Assembly: GCA_030628975.1 (NCBI GenBank)
Contig: DAOVPZ010000012.1
Span: 1-14,282 of the forward strand
DNA: 14,282 nucleotides
DNA from: Candidatus Cloacimonadota bacterium
GTDB taxonomy: Bacteria; Cloacimonadota; Cloacimonadia; JGIOTU-2
Direction: 5' to 3'
Below the pieces are notes generated by a model. That model was not told the origin of the DNA and ran no database searches. It was given only the letters and a program-made list of their open reading frames with translations. Position numbers and translations under genes: made by a program. This document shows positions 4,617 to 12,821 of the stretch, piece after piece. Each line of letters begins with the position of its first letter. Positions within the stretch are counted from its first letter, which is position 1.

Positions 4617-7574
4617 ATGAGTGGTTTCAAATATCTGAGAGGTTCTGAATGGAGAAAATGGGATTTACATGTGCATACACCCTATTCATACGGAGGTAAT
4701 TACAAAAAGTTTGTTACAAACCTTGAAAAAAGCAGTGCAGATGTGGTTGGTATAAATGATTATTGTAGTATTTCTGGTTATGAGAAGATTTTGAACGATG
4801 ACAGTATTAAAAATAAAGTACTATTTCCCTGTATAGAATTCCGAATGAATAATATAATTTTAGATAAAAATGACCTGCGTGCAAAGAAAGGTATAATGAT
4901 AAATTTTCACATCATATTTAACAATCAAATAGAATTGTCTTTTATAAGAACTTGGCTAAATGCTTTAAAGTGTTTTTACGAAGGTGGCAAGACAGAAAGC
5001 TTAGGTAATATAAAAGATTCTTCAGATAAAAGGTTAAAATTGAGTTTTGATTATTTAAAGGTCATAAAGTCTCTCGAGGAAGACAATAATCTAAAAGATC
5101 ACTTCTTAGTATGGTTGCCATATGATGAATATGGAGGGATTGATAATATAGATCCAATTAACGACAAATATTTCAAACTCGGATTAATAGATAAAGCGCA
5201 TATTATCGGGTCATCTAATAAAAAACAAATAGATTTTTTTCTTTGGAAAAGTGATAAACATTTGGAAGCACAAATAAAATCCTGGCTTAATAATAGAAAA
5301 ATTCCTTGCATTAAAGGGAGTGATTCTCATAAAGATGATTATCCATTTGGTAAATTAAAAGACGAGAACTCTAACCCAATCAATAAATATTGTTGGATCA
5401 AAGCAGATCCTACTTTTGAAGGATTAAAACAGATTATCTACGAGCCAGAGGAAAGAGTTTACATAGGAGAAGAACCTCCACGTAAGCTTGATAGAAGTAA
5501 AATAATTAAGTCATTTACAGTGAGCGATTCAAATGGATGGTTTGTAGATGACAACCCTGTGTTACTAAACGAAGGATTAATCAGTGTTATAGGCGGAAAA
5601 GGAACTGGTAAAACCGCTGTATTGGATTTAATTGCTTATGCTACAAAAAGTTATAGAATTTATAAAGAAGGAGAAAAATCATTTTTAAAGAAAGCGTTCA
5701 AAGAGTTAGCAGGTACGAAAATAATGGTAGAATGGAGAGATGGTATTGTAGATAAGGAAGATGTTGGAGATAAATTAGAAATGCTCCAAAAAGATAGTAA
5801 AATAAGATTCATACCGCAAGATTTTGTTGACCAATTATGCTCTGAAATAGGGAAAAGAGAACTTGAAGAGCAAATTGAGAATGTAATTTTCCAAAAAATT
5901 CCTCCAGAAAATAAGGCTGATTTCACCGACTTTAAGAGTTATAAAGAGACTCAATTAAAAGTAATGAACGATAAAAAGAGTAGAATTGCAAAACAGATAG
6001 AGGAAATAAATTCAAAAATATATGGGCATAGGAAACTAATTGACGCGAAAGATAGTAAGAATGAAGAAACAAAGAAAATTGAAGATGCGATAAAAGGGCT
6101 TGATCGGGAGATGAAAAAGATATTAGATGCTTTAGAAGATTTTGAAGATCAAAAGCAAATTTTGGACAAACTTAATTCTTTTACTGAACAAAAATCTAAA
6201 TTGGAAAAGACAATTTCAGAGTTAAAAACTAAAATATTAAAAATAGAAGAAATGGAAAATGAGATTTCTGTATTTCTAGAAGATTCAAAAACATTTACTG
6301 ATAGATTAAAGATTGACCTTCAGACAATAGGAATTACAGAGAAGGATATAGAAAAGATAAAAGTTGTTCTATATCCGGAAGATCTGCAACAAATACTTGA
6401 TTCCAGAAAAAAAGAGATTGAAGGGGAAGAAAGAGAAGGAGGAAAAATTGGGGAGAAAAAAGTTGAATTAGATAAACTTAATAAAAAGATTGGAGAATTG
6501 AATAGCAAGATAAAAATCGAGAAGTCAAAGCAGGATAAAATCAAAGAGATACATAAATCATTATCGGATTTGAAAAAGAAAAAAGATTCCTTGAATAGTG
6601 ACATTAAAAAAATCGAGGAGACAGAGAAAAAATTGCCTGATTTGTTAAGTAATCGGGAAAATCTGTTCATTAATTACTTCAAGTCTATTTTTGAGGAAAA
6701 GGAAATACTAAAGGGAATTTATTCACCTTTAGAAAACATCTTAAAAGAAAGTGCAGAGGAAAACGAAAAATTATTTGACTTTTCTATCCAATCCAATTTT
6801 GATATTGAAACTAAAGCAAGAGAAGGGGACAAACTTATTGATCATTCAAATAAAGGACGTTTTTTGCGTAACGAGTGGAAAGCTTTGAAAGTAGAATTAG
6901 AAAATTTGAAATTTTATCTAAATCTTGAGAATAAACACCTTTCTTTAAAAGATGAAACATTAATAACAAACTTCTTGGGAAATGTTGAAAATTTATTTTT
7001 GCAGGACAACAAAGGAGAACAATATACAATTATTTCTCAATTGCGGGAAGAGTATACTGAACAAGACTTTGATAACTGGCATTATTCTACAAAATATTAT
7101 AACATAAGTTATTCAATTGAATTCAATGGTATAGAACTTGATAATTTATCGCCAGGACTAAAAGGAGTTGCTCTGCTCATTTTATTTTTAAAACTTGATG
7201 AAGAAGATAGAAGACCAATCCTTATTGATCAACCGGAAGAAAACCTTGATAATCGCTCGGTTTATCGTACTCTTATGAGGTATTTCCGAGATGCCAAGAA
7301 GAGAAGGCAGGTAATTATAGTTACTCATAATCCAAATCTTGTTGTTAACACTGATTCCGAACAAGTCATCGTTGCAGATTTTGACAGAGGTTTGAAAAAA
7401 CAGAACTCAAGAATATGTTATGTTAGCGGAGCGCTTGAAAATACATTTAAAAATGATTCTGCAAGTATTGTTCTAGAAAAACAAGGTATTAGAGAACATG
7501 TCTGCGAAATTTTGGAGGGCGGAAAAGAGGCATTTGAGAAGAGAGAAAGGAAGTATGGATTTAAATTCAGCTGA
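4617..7574 (+). CDS. PHP-domain plus ABC-type coiled-coil ATPase (TrlF-like), putative defence effector
   Basis: The protein has 985 residues. An N-terminal PHP-like metal-hydrolase domain shows HVH at His18/His20, GINDY at 45-49 (normally ending in DH), Glu74 in PCIEF, His98 in NFHI, and GSDSH at 234-238. An ABC/SMC-type ATPase follows: Walker A GGKGTGKT at 326-333, a long charged coiled coil at about 440-680 with no Cys (so no zinc hook), signature LSPGLKG from 844, Walker B ILIDQPEENLD around Asp871, and an H-loop His904 in IVTHNP. The split Walker A, coiled coil and signature arrangement is that of Rad50-like and OLD/RloC-like ATPases. PHP domains hydrolyse phosphoesters, so a nucleotide- or nucleic-acid-cleaving effector gated by ATP is plausible. 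Its place between mod and the downstream toxin pair and res suggests a defence role linked to restriction. The family resembles proteins annotated TrlF; the substrate is unknown. Confidence 0.85.
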   Translation: MSGFKYLRGSEWRKWDLHVHTPYSYGGNYKKFVTNLEKSSADVVGINDYCSISGYEKILNDDSIKNKVLFPCIEFRMNNIILDKNDLRAKKGIMINFHIIFNNQIELSFIRTWLNALKCFYEGGKTESLGNIKDSSDKRLKLSFDYLKVIKSLEEDNNLKDHFLVWLPYDEYGGIDNIDPINDKYFKLGLIDKAHIIGSSNKKQIDFFLWKSDKHLEAQIKSWLNNRKIPCIKGSDSHKDDYPFGKLKDENSNPINKYCWIKADPTFEGLKQIIYEPEERVYIGEEPPRKLDRSKIIKSFTVSDSNGWFVDDNPVLLNEGLISVIGGKGTGKTAVLDLIAYATKSYRIYKEGEKSFLKKAFKELAGTKIMVEWRDGIVDKEDVGDKLEMLQKDSKIRFIPQDFVDQLCSEIGKRELEEQIENVIFQKIPPENKADFTDFKSYKETQLKVMNDKKSRIAKQIEEINSKIYGHRKLIDAKDSKNEETKKIEDAIKGLDREMKKILDALEDFEDQKQILDKLNSFTEQKSKLEKTISELKTKILKIEEMENEISVFLEDSKTFTDRLKIDLQTIGITEKDIEKIKVVLYPEDLQQILDSRKKEIEGEEREGGKIGEKKVELDKLNKKIGELNSKIKIEKSKQDKIKEIHKSLSDLKKKKDSLNSDIKKIEETEKKLPDLLSNRENLFINYFKSIFEEKEILKGIYSPLENILKESAEENEKLFDFSIQSNFDIETKAREGDKLIDHSNKGRFLRNEWKALKVELENLKFYLNLENKHLSLKDETLITNFLGNVENLFLQDNKGEQYTIISQLREEYTEQDFDNWHYSTKYYNISYSIEFNGIELDNLSPGLKGVALLILFLKLDEEDRRPILIDQPEENLDNRSVYRTLMRYFRDAKKRRQVIIVTHNPNLVVNTDSEQVIVADFDRGLKKQNSRICYVSGALENTFKNDSASIVLEKQGIREHVCEILEGGKEAFEKRERKYGFKFS

Positions 7575-7708
7575 ATCCCAAATCATAGAATTAAAATCCG
7601 CCTAAAGAGATGAATATTTTAAAGTGCTTTGTACATTTTAAAATACTGAGGAAAGAAAATAAGATTAAATGAAATACATATAATATGGTGGTGATAAGTG
7701 GTGATAAA
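7575..7708 (+). other. Spacer between PHP-ATPase and mntA: weak inverted repeat and -10-like box
   Basis: The AT-rich 134-bp spacer is much longer than the other gaps of the operon. It holds an inverted repeat TATTTTAAA (7615-7623) / TTTAAAATA (7637-7645), which is too AT-rich to be a convincing terminator. A consensus TATAAT sits at 7679-7684 with no recognisable -35 box. If it is a promoter, transcription would start near 7691, downstream of the ATG at 7685, favouring the mntA start at 7709. The 12 bases ATATGGTGGTGA (7683-7694) repeat the mod 3' end (4587-4598). Confidence 0.3.
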
Positions 7709-7999
7709 ATGAAAAAGATTGAAGAAATAAAAGGAATTATAAGAGAACATAAACAAGAATTAGAGGAAAAATACAAAGTAAGAAAGATAGCTCTATTTGG
7801 TTCCTATGTAAAAGATGAACAAAATGAGAAAAGCGATATTGATATTTTAGTGGAGTTTAATGAATCTGTAGGTTTTCTTTTTATTCATCTTGCAGACTTT
7901 TTAGAAGAAATATTAAAAGCCAAGGTTGATTTAATAACCCCAGATGCAATTAAGCCTAATAGACGAAAATACATAATGGAGGATTTGACCTATGTCTAA
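7709..7999 (+). CDS. mntA: MntA-type minimal nucleotidyltransferase antitoxin
   Basis: The protein has 96 residues from this start. It has the nucleotidyltransferase signature GSx10DxD: Gly31-Ser32, then Asp43 and Asp45 (KSDIDILVEF). By family knowledge MntA neutralises HepT by transferring AMP units to the tyrosine of the HepT RX4HXY motif. I chose ATG 7709 rather than 7685 because the protein then starts MKKIEEIKGIIREH, as in homologues, and a weak GGTGAT lies before it; the longer form would add only eight residues (MVVISGDK). It overlaps hepT by eight bases, the typical arrangement of the pair. Confidence 0.92.
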   Translation: MKKIEEIKGIIREHKQELEEKYKVRKIALFGSYVKDEQNEKSDIDILVEFNESVGFLFIHLADFLEEILKAKVDLITPDAIKPNRRKYIMEDLTYV

Positions 8000-8339
8000 G
8001 AGAGAATGGAAATTATTTATTGAAGATATATTAGAATCTATTGGATTGGTTGAAGAATATGTTGCAAATATGAATTTTAAGGATTTTAAGAATGATAGGA
8101 AAACAATTGATGCTGTTGTTAGGAATTTTGAGATAATCGGTGAAGCATCAAATAATATACCTGATAAAGTAAAAAATCAATATCAGAATGTAGATTGGAG
8201 AGGGATGATAGGTCTTAGAAATAGAATCGCTCATGTATACTTTGGTATAAGTTTAGCAATTGTTTGGCGTATTATTGATCAAGAACTACCAGAATTGAAA
8301 AAACAAATGAAAGATATTTTAGAAAAAGGCAAAAATTAA
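7992..8339 (+). CDS. hepT: HepT-like ribonuclease toxin (DUF86, HEPN)
   Basis: This 115-residue all-helical HEPN-family protein carries the RNase motif RX4HXY as Arg76, His81 and Tyr83 (RNRIAHVY), so the toxin appears active rather than decayed. Tyr83 would be the residue modified by MntA. The earlier segment IIGEASNNIPDKVK is typical of the family. GGAGG lies 11 bases before the ATG, inside mntA, and the eight-base overlap couples the two genes. HepT cleaves RNA when free; as a pair they act as a stabilisation or abortive-infection module. It stands directly ahead of res (one base apart), so it is translated from the restriction operon. Confidence 0.94.
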   Translation: MSKREWKLFIEDILESIGLVEEYVANMNFKDFKNDRKTIDAVVRNFEIIGEASNNIPDKVKNQYQNVDWRGMIGLRNRIAHVYFGISLAIVWRIIDQELPELKKQMKDILEKGKN

Positions 8340-8340
8340 T

Positions 8341-11280
8341 ATGCAAAAAGTGTTTCTACAGGACATAATTGAAGATTTTAAATTTGAGGATTTATCTCCC
8401 ACCTGGAATTCATTTGATTTAGAAAGTTTTTCCAAAACAAAAAAACTCTGGGATTATCAAATTGATGCAGTAAAAAATGCCATAAAAGTTCTGTGGATGT
8501 ATTTTCAGAATTTAGTAGATTATCAAGAAAATGAAACATTAGAATTAAATCAGGAAAGAAAAAAGAAGTTTTTTAATTGGTATAAAGACAATGGATTGGA
8601 TGAAAATCTTGATATTAAATTAGATAAGAGAAAGAGAAATATCTTCAACCTTCTTACCGAATATTATCCTTATGAAGACAGAAAAACTTCCTATGAACAT
8701 TTTATCAACCGTATGTGCTTCTGGATGGCAACTGGAAGTGGTAAAACTCTTGTTATTATCAAACTTATTGAAATTTTAGCTGAACTAATAAAAAGAAAAG
8801 AAATTCCTTCTTATGATATTTTGATTTTAACTCATAGAGATGATTTGATTGAACAACTAAAAAAACATGTGAATGAGTTTAATTATGCAAGAGGAATCAC
8901 AATTGATTTAAAAGAACTAAAAGAATACCCAGAAGTTAAGAGACAAAGAGCTTTATTCGGAATACCTGTGTTTTATTATCGTTCTGATAATCTTAGTGAT
9001 GAGCAAAAAGAAAAAATTATTGATTTTAGAAACTATGACAATGATGGAAAATGGTATATCTTTTTAGATGAAGCACACAAGGGTGATAAAGAAGACTCAA
9101 AAAGACAACATATTTATTCTATTCTTTCAAGGAATGGGTTTTTGTTTAACTCATCAGCAACTTTTATTGACCCAAGGGATGTAATTACCTGTGCTTTTGA
9201 GTTTAACCTTTCCAGTTTTATTAATGCAGGTTATGGAAAACATATAAGTATTTTGAAACAAGAGATAAGAGCATTTAGAGATGATGAAGACTATACTGGT
9301 GAGGAGAAACAGAAAATAGTACTGAAATCATTGATTCTTTTGACTTATGTTAAAAAGTTTTATAAAGGTATTCAGAATATCCGTTCAAATTTATATCATA
9401 ATCCATTACTTTTAACTCTTGTTAATTCTGTTAATATTGAAGATGCTGATTTAAAGCTATTTTTTAGAGAGCTTGAAAAAATTGGAAAAGAAGAAATAGA
9501 AAAAGATGTTTTTAAAACTTCAATAAATGAACTCTGGGATGAATTAAAACATGAACCTGAATTTATATTTGAAGATGGTTTGAAAATAAAAATAAATGCA
9601 CGGATTTTTAAAGGCATTAGCAAAACTGATATCTTAAATTATGTATTTAATTCTGAAACAAGCGGAGAGATTGAAATTTTAAGAAGACCATCAAATAAGA
9701 AAGAATTGGCTTTTAAGTTAAAAACATGTAATAGTCCTTTTGCTTTGATAAAAATTGGGGATATTTCTGGATGGCTTAAAGAGGAACTTATTGGATATGA
9801 AATTCAGGAAAGATTTGAAGATGAAAGTTATTTTGAGAATTTGAATAGAGAAGATTCTGAAATCAATATTTTAATGGGTTCTCGTGGCTTTTATGAAGGA
9901 TGGGATTCCAATAGACCAAATTTGATTAATTATATTAATATTGGTATAGGAACAGATGCAAAAAAATTTATACTTCAATCCGTTGGAAGAGGAGTGAGAA
10001 TTGAACCAATAAAGGATAAAAGGAAAAGACTATTAAAATTGTTCAATCAGATAAATAAAGAAATTAATGATGATCTATTCAACAAGATTAAAGATAAAGT
10101 TCAGTCAATAGAAACATTATTCATCTTCGGTACAAATAGAAAAGCTTTAGAATTCGTAATTGGAGAACTTAAGAAAGAAAGTAAGAAAGAGAATGAAAAA
10201 CAACTTACAATTTTTGATATAAACAAAGAGGCAAAAAAACATACATTGCTGATTCCAACATATAAATTAGCTGTTAACCCTCTTATAAAAAATAAAAAAT
10301 TACAAAAATTTGAAATGTCTAAAGATGATTTTAAGGTTCTTAACAAATTTATTAAGTTTATATCAGATGATAGAATCTTGCTAATGTTGTACAATACAGA
10401 ACCAGAAAGGGTTAAAATTTTAAAAGATAGTTTAAATATTCCTGAAAATTTTAAATATAGTGAAAGAAGTTTTAAAAATATAGATTTATTAATACAAAGG
10501 ATATTTGATTATTTCAGCATCGTTCCACAAGAGTTTAAGAATTTAAAGGAATTGACTGAGGAAATAAGACACTTCAAGAATATTAAGGTTAATTTTAAAG
10601 AGATTAACGAGATACAAGAGAAAATTGAGAGAGTAAAAAATTATCCAATTCAAGTAAAAGAATTACAAGAATTGTATGGTAAAATACAACCTAAAGAATA
10701 TACTGAAATGGCAAAGAATCTAAAAGATGAAGAAGATTTTGAAAGAGACCATAAGAAAATTATTATAAAATTTATTGCCAATCATTATTACATTCCGATT
10801 GTTCTATCTAAGGATGAGAAAGTTGATTATATAAAACATATAATTAAAACTAAAAGTGAGACAAAATTCATTAAAGATTTAGTTGATTATTTATCCCAGA
10901 GCAATAACAAATTTAAAGATTTTGATTGGTGGTTTTTTAGTAAATTAGACGAAAGTTTAGATGAAGTTTATATCCCATACTATAATCCTAATTCAAATAT
11001 AATTAGCAATTTCTATCCAGATTTTATTTTCTGGTTGAAGAAAGAAAATGATTACTTTATTGTATTTGTTGACCCCAAAGGTATAGAGCACATAAGCGGA
11101 TGGACATATAAAATTGATAATGGTTTTAAAGAATTATTTGAAGAAAATGGGGATAAAAGATTGTTTGATAATAATAGTTTTAAAGTAAAAATAGATTTAA
11201 GATTCAGAACTGATGATGTCTCAAGAGTTCCTTCAAATTATAGACAATACTGGTTTGATAATATTGAAAAGATGTTATAA
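8341..11280 (+). CDS. res: Type III restriction enzyme Res: SF2 helicase/translocase with PD-(D/E)XK nuclease
   Basis: The protein has 979 residues, the usual size of Res subunits. Helicase motifs occur in order: Walker A ATGSGKT at 130-136, LTHRDDLIEQL (motif Ia), DEAH at 243-246, SAT at 272-274, and motif VI QSVGRGVR at 546-553. Near the C-terminus, PDF at 893-895 and VDPKG at 910-914 form an intact PD...DXK nuclease site. With Mod it would translocate or switch on DNA from unmethylated sites and cut it. It starts one base after the hepT stop; AAAGG about ten bases upstream is a weak ribosome binding site. It is far from mod (3.7 kb), because the PHP-ATPase and toxin-antitoxin genes lie between. 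No frameshift is seen. A standalone DEAD helicase-nuclease is the alternative, but operon context favours Res. Confidence 0.93.
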   Translation: MQKVFLQDIIEDFKFEDLSPTWNSFDLESFSKTKKLWDYQIDAVKNAIKVLWMYFQNLVDYQENETLELNQERKKKFFNWYKDNGLDENLDIKLDKRKRNIFNLLTEYYPYEDRKTSYEHFINRMCFWMATGSGKTLVIIKLIEILAELIKRKEIPSYDILILTHRDDLIEQLKKHVNEFNYARGITIDLKELKEYPEVKRQRALFGIPVFYYRSDNLSDEQKEKIIDFRNYDNDGKWYIFLDEAHKGDKEDSKRQHIYSILSRNGFLFNSSATFIDPRDVITCAFEFNLSSFINAGYGKHISILKQEIRAFRDDEDYTGEEKQKIVLKSLILLTYVKKFYKGIQNIRSNLYHNPLLLTLVNSVNIEDADLKLFFRELEKIGKEEIEKDVFKTSINELWDELKHEPEFIFEDGLKIKINARIFKGISKTDILNYVFNSETSGEIEILRRPSNKKELAFKLKTCNSPFALIKIGDISGWLKEELIGYEIQERFEDESYFENLNREDSEINILMGSRGFYEGWDSNRPNLINYINIGIGTDAKKFILQSVGRGVRIEPIKDKRKRLLKLFNQINKEINDDLFNKIKDKVQSIETLFIFGTNRKALEFVIGELKKESKKENEKQLTIFDINKEAKKHTLLIPTYKLAVNPLIKNKKLQKFEMSKDDFKVLNKFIKFISDDRILLMLYNTEPERVKILKDSLNIPENFKYSERSFKNIDLLIQRIFDYFSIVPQEFKNLKELTEEIRHFKNIKVNFKEINEIQEKIERVKNYPIQVKELQELYGKIQPKEYTEMAKNLKDEEDFERDHKKIIIKFIANHYYIPIVLSKDEKVDYIKHIIKTKSETKFIKDLVDYLSQSNNKFKDFDWWFFSKLDESLDEVYIPYYNPNSNIISNFYPDFIFWLKKENDYFIVFVDPKGIEHISGWTYKIDNGFKELFEENGDKRLFDNNSFKVKIDLRFRTDDVSRVPSNYRQYWFDNIEKML

Positions 11281-11297
11281 TAAGTATAAGCATTTTT

Positions 11298-11780
11298 ATG
11301 GATAAATCAAAAATGCTCTGGAAATTTCCACCAAAAATTAAGATTTACGAAGCTCTTGGCAGTATTGGCGATAAGAGAATTTCTGTCGCAGAAAATACTG
11401 CTGAGGTTTATTCTTCAAGTAGGAGAAAAAAGTATATTGTAAAATATGACCCGGATATAAATGCCATTATGGCAAATGATAATGCTTCTTACTGGGCTGG
11501 TTATCTGGGCTACCCTTCTATTGCATTCCTATTAGTAAAAGGAATTATTGACTATAACCCTAAATATGCAAATGCCTTAAAGGAAATTCCCTGGAAAGAT
11601 ATAAATGTAAAATACAGAAGTAATTATGCAAAGACCGAAGAGTATGTAAAAGAGATTTTAGCGAAGAGGAAAATTTCTGTAAGCGAATTAGAAACTGAGA
11701 TTGATAAAATCTATGATCAGATAAAGCAGTTGAATTTAGAAAAATTGGGAAAAAGAATAAGACCACCAAAAGGGTATTAA
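11298..11780 (+). CDS. Hypothetical protein of the restriction operon (160 aa)
   Basis: I do not recognise the function. The protein starts MDKSKMLWKFPPKIKIYEALG and has a mixed N-terminal part with strand-like stretches (KYIVKYDPDINAIMANDNASYWAGYLGYPSIAFLL is split by an aromatic SYWAGYLGYP core). Its C-terminal third is charged and helical (ELETEIDKIYDQIKQLN), ending in RIRPPKGY. It has no signal peptide or transmembrane helix. It begins 17 bases after the res stop on the same strand, so it is likely part of the restriction transcript. ATG at 11313 (MLWKFPP) is an alternative start; neither has a good Shine-Dalgarno motif. The position suggests an accessory or specificity role, but that is only inference. 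Confidence 0.8.
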   Translation: MDKSKMLWKFPPKIKIYEALGSIGDKRISVAENTAEVYSSSRRKKYIVKYDPDINAIMANDNASYWAGYLGYPSIAFLLVKGIIDYNPKYANALKEIPWKDINVKYRSNYAKTEEYVKEILAKRKISVSELETEIDKIYDQIKQLNLEKLGKRIRPPKGY

Positions 11781-11808
11781 TCAATCAAAATAAAATTATA
11801 AAAAGAAT

Positions 11809-12303
11809 ATGAAGCCCTGCAAAGAAAAGAAAAAACTTTTGTCTGGAAAAGAGATAATTTATAATTGCGAGTTAGTGACTCTTGATATCAAATTTAGTAT
11901 TTTGAAATATGTAATTGAACATCAGCAACAAGTTGGTTCACTTTTGCTTCGAGCTGGAACAGTCTCTTATGGTTTCTATTGGATAGATAGACCATATATT
12001 CTATATAAGTGGTTCAGCAAAAATGGTAATGTGCTTGGTGATTATTTTAACATTGCTGATTCTGTAAGGTTATCTGCTCAAGAATTTTTCTGGAGAGATT
12101 TGATTGTAGATATTTTAGTTCTACCAACTGGAAATGTTGAAGTCCTTGATGAAGATGAAGTGCCAGAATTCCTTGAAGAGAATTTACGGAATTACATTAA
12201 ATCAGGAAAACAGATATTACTCAGGAACTATCATGCAATTATTGCTGAGACTAATACTATACTTAATCAATATTTCCCTCAAAAGAATATTGATTTACAT
12301 TGA
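11809..12303 (+). CDS. DUF402 domain protein
   Basis: This 164-residue protein matches the DUF402 pattern: an aromatic/Asp stretch (YGFYWIDRPYILYKW), a central DYFNIAD, and the acidic block DLIVDILVLPTGNVEVLDEDEVPE. Members of this fold include nucleoside di- and triphosphatases and FomD-type hydrolases with metal-binding acidic residues; the segments DYFNIAD and DLIVD...VLDEDE are the likely metal site. Its substrate cannot be told from the sequence. It follows the 160-aa gene by 28 bases of AT-rich DNA. No Shine-Dalgarno motif is visible, in contrast to the genes of the restriction island, so it may belong to the resident genome. Confidence 0.8.
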   Translation: MKPCKEKKKLLSGKEIIYNCELVTLDIKFSILKYVIEHQQQVGSLLLRAGTVSYGFYWIDRPYILYKWFSKNGNVLGDYFNIADSVRLSAQEFFWRDLIVDILVLPTGNVEVLDEDEVPEFLEENLRNYIKSGKQILLRNYHAIIAETNTILNQYFPQKNIDLH

Positions 12304-12382
12304 ATGGTAAGAAATTCAAATAGTAATTGCTCAAATTTTAATTTGTAATATTAGTTTAAAATTTTAAGAAGTTGGTAAAATC

Positions 12383-12730
12383 ATGCAAAAAATGATTGCT
12401 ATTTGTGGACTTATTTGTAATGATTGTCCAGCATTTATTGCAACTCAGAAAAACGATGAAAAGGAGAAGAAAAGGATTGCTGAACTTTGGTCAACAGACA
12501 AAGAAATCCTCAAACCAGAAGATATTACCTGTTTTGGTTGTCTTACTGAAGGAAAAATTAAAACGAAATTTTGTAATATTTGCGAAGTTAGACAGTGCGG
12601 ACTTGAAAGAAATGTCAAAAATTGCGCTTATTGTGAAACCTATCCATGTGAAAAACTTGATAAGCTTTTGGAACATATACAGTCACCAAAAGCAAAAGAG
12701 ACCCTTGAAAAAATAAGAAAAACTCTTTAG
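12383..12730 (+). CDS. Cys-rich DUF3795 protein
   Basis: This small protein (115 aa) has 11 cysteines in clusters: CGLICNDC near the N-terminus (Cys8, Cys12, Cys15), then CFGC, FCNIC, QCG, NCAYC and YPC. The pattern CGLxCxxCPAF is the hallmark of DUF3795 proteins, which probably bind zinc or an iron-sulfur cluster; their function is unknown. The C-terminus is a charged helix. ATG at 12392 (MIAICG) is a possible alternative start, since homologues often begin just before the first Cys motif. The upstream 79 bp hold no clear Shine-Dalgarno motif. Confidence 0.85.
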   Translation: MQKMIAICGLICNDCPAFIATQKNDEKEKKRIAELWSTDKEILKPEDITCFGCLTEGKIKTKFCNICEVRQCGLERNVKNCAYCETYPCEKLDKLLEHIQSPKAKETLEKIRKTL

Positions 12731-12821
12731 AAATGAGTCGCTCTAAAATTATTCAAATATCTTTCTGGGAATTATTCTATCACAAAATTACTCAAGTGAA
12801 CCCCAATATATATAATTCTTT

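Noticed and set aside
4617..7574. RloC or Rad50 identity for the ATPase
   Set aside because: The coiled coil has no CxxC zinc hook, and the N-terminus is a PHP-like domain rather than an ATPase lobe alone or an anticodon-nuclease domain.
7615..7645. Rho-independent terminator after the PHP-ATPase
   Set aside because: The stem is made almost only of A-T pairs with a 13-base loop and no U tract directly after it.
7591..7776. Minus-strand frame across the spacer before mntA, and one at 12788-12973
   Set aside because: Both overlap confident + strand genes, have Ser/Ile/Phe-rich translations without motifs, and show no start context.
2094..11280. BREX, DISARM or type I restriction system
   Set aside because: No PglZ, BrxC, phospholipase-D-like or HsdS gene is present; methyltransferase motif order and the helicase-nuclease Res fit type III best.
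12332..12345. Palindrome CAAATT-TT-AATTTG downstream of the DUF402 gene as a terminator
   Set aside because: A six-base A/T-rich stem with a two-base loop is expected by chance in such AT-rich DNA.
12396..12716. Second + strand frame inside the DUF3795 gene
   Set aside because: It is a shifted-frame shadow; the overlapping frame has the clear Cys-rich DUF3795 pattern.
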